Part shown: positions 59,021 through 64,000 of the stretch, in pieces
Layout of the letters: every line of letters begins with the position of its first letter
Position numbering within the stretch: the stretch's first letter is position 1
Assembly: GCA_933228895.1 (NCBI GenBank)
Contig: OW121852.1
Span: 120,647,544-120,711,543, forward strand
DNA: 64,000 nucleotides
Direction of reading: 5' to 3'
Source: Platycnemis pennipes
Lineage: Eukaryota; Arthropoda; Insecta; Odonata; Platycnemididae
The notes under the pieces: generated by a model
What the model saw: only the letters and a program-made list of their open reading frames with translations
Database searches by the model: none
Told to the model about the DNA's origin: nothing
Program-made: the position numbers and the translations under genes

Positions 59021-60916
59021 GGCCTTGTGGAATAAGCAATCGGTAGGAATCTTTCACGGAGATAATCTCAAGGGATGGAAGGCGGAAATGAGGATCTCAG
59101 TGCGATCATCGTTTGCGTACTCGTCGCACACTCAACCACCGACGAAGATGCCAGGAGAACACGAGTCTAAAAATATAACCCACGTTTAAAATGATTGAGC
59201 GTATTAAACAAAATTAGTGATAGCAAACGTCCATCGTGGAGGACGACAAATAATTTTTTCGCCTTTTTATAAACGATGGAAGTTAATAATGAGGATTCAT
59301 TTCTGCAAACGTCATCAGCCTACAAACATATCTGCAAGGGTATCTAATCAAGGTGGATACAAATGCTTTAGCATAAAAATATATTGCAAACACGAGTATA
59401 ATGTGAAACTAATTTCATGCTATTTTTCTAAGTAGAGGAAATTTATTCCGGAATGCACTTACGGGGATACAGATGAAAAATATGATGCGACTTTTCTATG
59501 AAGTTTAAAAATTAGAGAAAGGGAAGAAACAAGTTTTTACACATAGATGAATGTATTTGATAACTATAATGCAATGACTGCCTATTACTCTCATTGTAAG
59601 GTACCTTTTTAAGGCACCCATGATTCAAACCTGACAAAACCACAAATAATTTTTATCGTCCCTCGCTGTATAAACTGATCATCATTAAGTGAGTGGAGTT
59701 TCTTCGAATTCACTTCCTTTTACCACAGCTCTACAGGCCGGATGGAAGGATACAGGGATGGAAAGATTGGATTAAAAATGACTGGTACCACACTAAGTTG
59801 GCCTGGAACCAGGAACTATGTTGCTCACTATAACCGTCTCCATATCCCCAAATCTAAGGATAAGTGACCATGAAAACTCTATTGCTAATGCACACGTTTC
59901 ACCTACACGGCTACCTTTCCATTCACATAATTATTGGTATATTTATGACAGATTGATCCTTGCACTTCGGTGGCTCACTGAACATCTACATACGACCGTT
60001 TAGAATTTAATGATAATTACTCTATGATTGGGTCTTTGAGAAACGGTGAATAGACTAGAATAATAATAAATTCGAGCCAACTTAGATAATGACTTCGAAT
60101 ATGTACACCAGTTTACATTCAACGCTGCCCGTTGTCCGTAAATCGGGGCAGCTGACCCTTAAACGCATTGGAAGACCATCAACTGATTTAATCTCACCGC
60201 TTATGCCAGCACTGCCCTCTTGTGTGCGTGATTTCGAACCATGAGCTTCTTTTCATGCCCACGCAGTAACGCGGGGATGAAGACTAAGAATCTGCAGCCG
60301 TTGTCGAGTAAGGAGTGGATTAGCTAGGGAGGGATACCTTTGTGCGTTGGGGTAAATATGGATCTAGGGGGAGAACGAGGGGAAGTTTAGGTCGCTCTTG
60401 GCCAATGAAGCAGCAGAAAATGAGACAAATCTAGCCATTGACAGGCGTGATCAAAGCCTCCAGGTTGGAAATTATACTAATCTCATCATATTGAAGTATT
60501 CTACATGGGCTAAAATTAATTGAAAAAATTGTCGATGTTCCTTTTCATAAAGAAAACTAATACGACTCCAGCAAAGAATATCGTCAGAATTTCTCCCGGA
60601 GCCAATGTATCCTAAATAAAATTTAATATGATTTATTTATAGAAATGACTGAGAAATACACAACTATTACATTACTTTGTATTAACCAACAAGTTATTGT
60701 CATTTATAGATAACATTTCACTTATCTCGTAACTGTAAGTCCACTATTTTCCTCGGAGCGTCAACACTGTGTCTCTTATTAGTACACAAGTAGCGTATGC
60801 ACGGAGTAGTATTTTTTGCATGCCTGCATGTTGGTAAGTGTAATTTTATTCTTTCTGATCGATAATGCATGCCGGACAATAGTACAGCCCCTGCAACATG
60901 CCTCGTGATGGTTTAT
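59021..60916. other. AT-rich unassigned DNA
   Basis: No supported gene. A B-box-like GGTTCGAAATC (minus strand; 60230-60240) may be a last trace of a tRNA-like SINE. Confidence 0.35.
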
Positions 60917-60960
60917 CCCATGCCACGCATTCACGCGGTGGCTTGCAGGGTATTATCAAC
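60917..60960 (+). mobile_element. LINE family 2, terminal 3' fragment
   Basis: CCCATGCCACGCATTCACGC and GGTGGCTTGCAGGGTATTAT match the conserved 3' terminus. The hexamer tail is absent, and the upstream match is too weak to delimit. Confidence 0.55.
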
Positions 60961-62541
60961 GCTTCTTTCTACCGTTGGATTTTCGAGCTTTTCATAGTTA
61001 TCATCTAAAGTTTTTCCTCCCGCCATCGCTGCCACGCATCCATTTTCATCTTGTGATCAGGGAATATTTAGCGAGGGAGTTGAAAATCCCCTCCCTTCGC
61101 AATTAATAGCTCTTCGAGTTTTCAAGCGTCAATAATGGCCGATCATTTGAATAGACATTTGAAGACATTTTGAAATCAATACAAATTGCGTCAAATAATT
61201 TATCATCTAGAAAAAGGCCATTTTCATATTCAAGTTAAAACCAAGACACCCATACACAAATAAAAATACTTATTGTTAGAAATAGTTACGAAAGAGTAAT
61301 TAATAAATGAGGTAAATTAGGTTGCTTCGTCAAAAAAATATATATTGGCCATGCGATACAACTTGAGCCACTGCAGCTTTTAAACCCTGCGATGACAGTG
61401 AAAATATATTTTATGAAATTCGACTTTCCACGTGAATACATTTCACACCTAAAGAACTAGATTTCTATAGAAGCTGTCTTCTTGCGTTTATCACGCCATG
61501 CGCCAACATTTTCACAAAGTTGATGGTATAAAACCTCTAGGTATTCACTCTCTAGCTAAATTGATAGCACAAAAAGCTAACGATCAATAAAAGTAAGGCA
61601 GTAATGTTCATGGACAAATAGGTTATGTGCAAAACTAATTAATTCCTTTCGGTCCACCAAAAGGATTGTTCCTAGAGTTTTAGCAATAAGCGAGAATTAT
61701 TTGATCTCAACTTTCTCGGTTGATTCTTTTTCCATCGCTTCCATTTAACCTTTTGCACCATGCAGCAGAGATCGTACGATACCTTGGTTCAAAAGGTAAA
61801 AAAAACTCGAACATAACTGGCTATGATCTACGTCGGCCTAGCGGGACAAGGGCAATTTACCGCATTTAAATTTTAGAGTTTTATTCTAATGCTCAACTTC
61901 GTGAAATCAGCTCGGATTTGATTGGGTTAAAAACAGGTGCTAAATTGGAGCACGTTGACACGACATACAATTCAAGCAAAACAATGTCAGAATATTTATA
62001 TGATAATGTGACTTGAATGATTACATTATCAAATGGAATCAACAACATTTAATCCTTTAAATGGAAAATTTCAAAGGATATCCAATCAGACCTTCGAGTT
62101 CTAATGAACGAATTAAGTATGAATAAAAGAGATGCATCAGGCGTGATGTGATGGCATTCAAAGATAATGAGGCGCAAATATGTTGCAAAATCCACTGACT
62201 AATTTATTAACGACCTAGGATTCGCTGATGTTTGCTCACCTTAGTAGTTAATAAATTATGTAGTGAAAATTGGAGCATATATGTTTCATTAAATTAAACA
62301 TAGCCAGGCTCAGAAGTGTATGAGGTACCTACGTTACAGACTGACAAATGAAACTTGAAAAAAAATAAAGTTAAGCATATGTCTCCTAACATATAGGCGA
62401 AAACTAATTATCCTACAATTCGATAAAAAGGTTTTAACTGGATGAAAATGATATGATACGCTAATTTATCATCAAAATCACAGATTTAAAAAGAGAGCAT
62501 GTTAAGGAAATGCCGTCCGAAATAATTTCAGCGAAATTTAT
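60961..62541. other. AT-rich unassigned DNA
   Basis: No supported gene or repeat. Confidence 0.4.
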
Positions 62542-62618
62542 AGTTATATCTATATCTGTATCTACTGACATCTCTGCGAGCAACCTCGAGGGTGTGTCGC
62601 AGGGATGAGTTATCACTA
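62542..62618 (-). mobile_element. LINE family 2 variant 3' end with TATC-type tail
   Basis: On the plus strand, a TATATCTATATCTGTATCTA tail is followed by CTGCGAGCAACC, TCGAGGGTGTGTCGCAGGG and ATGAGTTATCACTAA. It shares the plan of the other 3' ends (tail, GCAAGC-type core, GTGTGTGGCAGGG, TATCAC) but has a different tail unit and core, suggesting a sister subfamily. Confidence 0.5.
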
Positions 62619-64000
62619 ATTTTCTAGTAGTTTGTAATCTTAGACAGTTTTTGACTTTGCGGACCTTTATCCTCTAATTTTGCAAGCTTGAGTCAATGAG
62701 AAAGTTAATAAGTTTCATAAAGGACTCATGAAATTTACTTTTTCCTCAGATTATAAGACCGCTAAAGAGAGCTGAAATGAGTTTATTGCCCGGTGGCATC
62801 GCAAACCAACACTTAAGCGATAAGTTCACACTAGCTATCCTTCTATTTGTAAAATTAAAATAATAAAATGATGAAAGTACTATTTACGCAATATTAGTTG
62901 GGTGAAAACATCAGACACACTAAAATATTTTCACTGAGTGGCCAAAGAACAAATGAAAATACCTATCCCAAAAGGGCCTAATATTGCGAAGACCGCTGAG
63001 CGTTGCATTCACGATAAAATTTTGTTGGGCGTTGGAAAAAAGGGATTATTTAATATTCTTGAGTGCTCGTACGTAAGTAATTTCAACCTACGTCCAAATG
63101 GATGGCTCGAAAATTTTTCCAACAGGTACGCGAGTGATAAAAAAATAGCTCGCACATGAGTGAGCATTCCATAAATGGACGGAGCGAGGGGACAACGAAA
63201 TTCCTTGTGCCATTTGCGCTGAGGGAGAGAAGAGAGTTGGAGGGCCTTTTGGAACGCGAGCCGCAAGATCGCAAACGCGGAGTGGACAAAAAGAGCCCAC
63301 TAAATGGTTATAGCGGCCCGCAAATGGAATGGCTTCCGCGCAGCACTCATTCATCAACTTCGCTAAGAGCAGGCGAGGTAAACACTCGTCATTTAAATTT
63401 CGGACTACAGTTATACTACTTTCTGTGGCCTTATTGTACTAGTGGTAAAAGAGGGCAGGCTGAAAAACGCCAAAACCTCCCATATAATCACTGCTTCGGT
63501 GATGAAAATATTTGCGAAGAAAAGCCTTCTGGCATTTGGTTGAATGTTGCAGAAGACAAAAGGTGAAGAAGAAAGGAAAAAAGCACCATGTGCTCCAAAG
63601 TTGCTGCGGACGGGATTTGCAAATGAGACAGACTATACGAGACATAGAAATGATGAATGCTTGACGGATTTTACTAGATGCAGCAAAGTAATTTATTTTA
63701 CAGTGACACAAGGTATAAATGACCTGCACAAGTTTTTCTAATAGTAGTAGTAATCGTTTATTCAGGTCGTATAATTATTCTCATTCCCTACCACTAAGGT
63801 TCATATCAAAATACCTGCCATTGAGTCATTACTAATTATTATTTTGTCGTTCCTATCGTGATTTCCATAAATACATTGAAATCTTAAAATATCTCCAAGC
63901 AAAAGGTTCAAGAATTCTTCAATAGCTAGCGTTATGTCCAGTAATCCTTCCAGATATTATATTTACAGGCTAAGAATGGTGGAAAGGAGGCACTCTTTAA
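62619..64000. other. Unassigned DNA
   Basis: Frames at 62938-63741, up to 136 codons, overlap on both strands and contain no recognised domain. A modest GC rise occurs at 63170-63380. No supported gene. Confidence 0.35.

Noticed and set aside
1..64000. CRISPR array, operons or prokaryotic genes
   Set aside because: There are no regularly spaced repeats, no dense ORFs and no ribosome-binding-site pattern; the repeat content is eukaryotic.
1..64000. Multi-exon host protein gene
   Set aside because: No run of conserved exon-like frames with matching splice sites and a recognisable domain was found on either strand by reading; short exons of an unfamiliar gene could still be missed.

Overview
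The window looks like non-coding nuclear DNA from an arthropod, most likely an insect with a fairly large, repeat-bearing genome. It is AT-rich and interrupted by short GC-rich, strongly strand-asymmetric islands. It carries decayed LINEs, tRNA-derived SINEs and a small hAT-like element. I found no open reading frame that I can support as a host protein-coding gene, no rRNA, no intact tRNA and no CRISPR array. The region is probably intergenic or deep intronic. I cannot place the species from sequence alone; an odonate or other hemimetabolous insect is only a guess.

The clearest feature is a 5'-truncated RTE-like non-LTR retrotransposon on the minus strand at 15144-17479. It has 10-bp target-site duplications, an endonuclease C-terminus, a reverse transcriptase with FADD, and an ORF that stops 15 nt before an (ATG)n 3' tail. 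It is inactivated by nonsense codons, frameshifts and an internal deletion. A second copy, only 135 bp long, lies at 22865-22999 with a perfect 12-bp duplication.

A second LINE family, recognisable by a conserved 3' end and a (GATGTA)n tail, occurs at 3181-3390 (+), 27329-27390 (+), 46172-46800 (-), 46989-47056 (+), 48527-49064 (-) and 60917-60960 (+). Variant 3' ends lie at 43449, 50500 and 62542. A third RT remnant is at about 4990-5225 (+), and a weaker one at 19260-19345.

A tRNA-derived SINE is complete at 35266-35624 (+), with Pol III boxes and an 11-bp duplication. Degraded copies lie at 5501-5660 (-) and 58012-58296 (-), with a fragment at 35706-35746. Other tRNA-like SINE remnants lie at 13575, 28578, 55938 and 56915. 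A 171-bp hAT-like MITE with terminal inverted repeats and 8-bp duplications (7/8 matching) occupies 6096-6266.

Near-perfect inverted repeats stand out at 19678-19728, 38874-38907, 41390-41460 and 46054-46141. Purine- or pyrimidine-skewed islands recur about every 3-10 kb. CpG-rich stretches near 26480-26960, 45181-45480, 51730-53340 and 54590-54960 are the best places to look for promoters or first exons, but nothing in the sequence proves transcription. I see no evidence of a new multi-gene system. The interest lies in repeat biology and unexplained palindromes.
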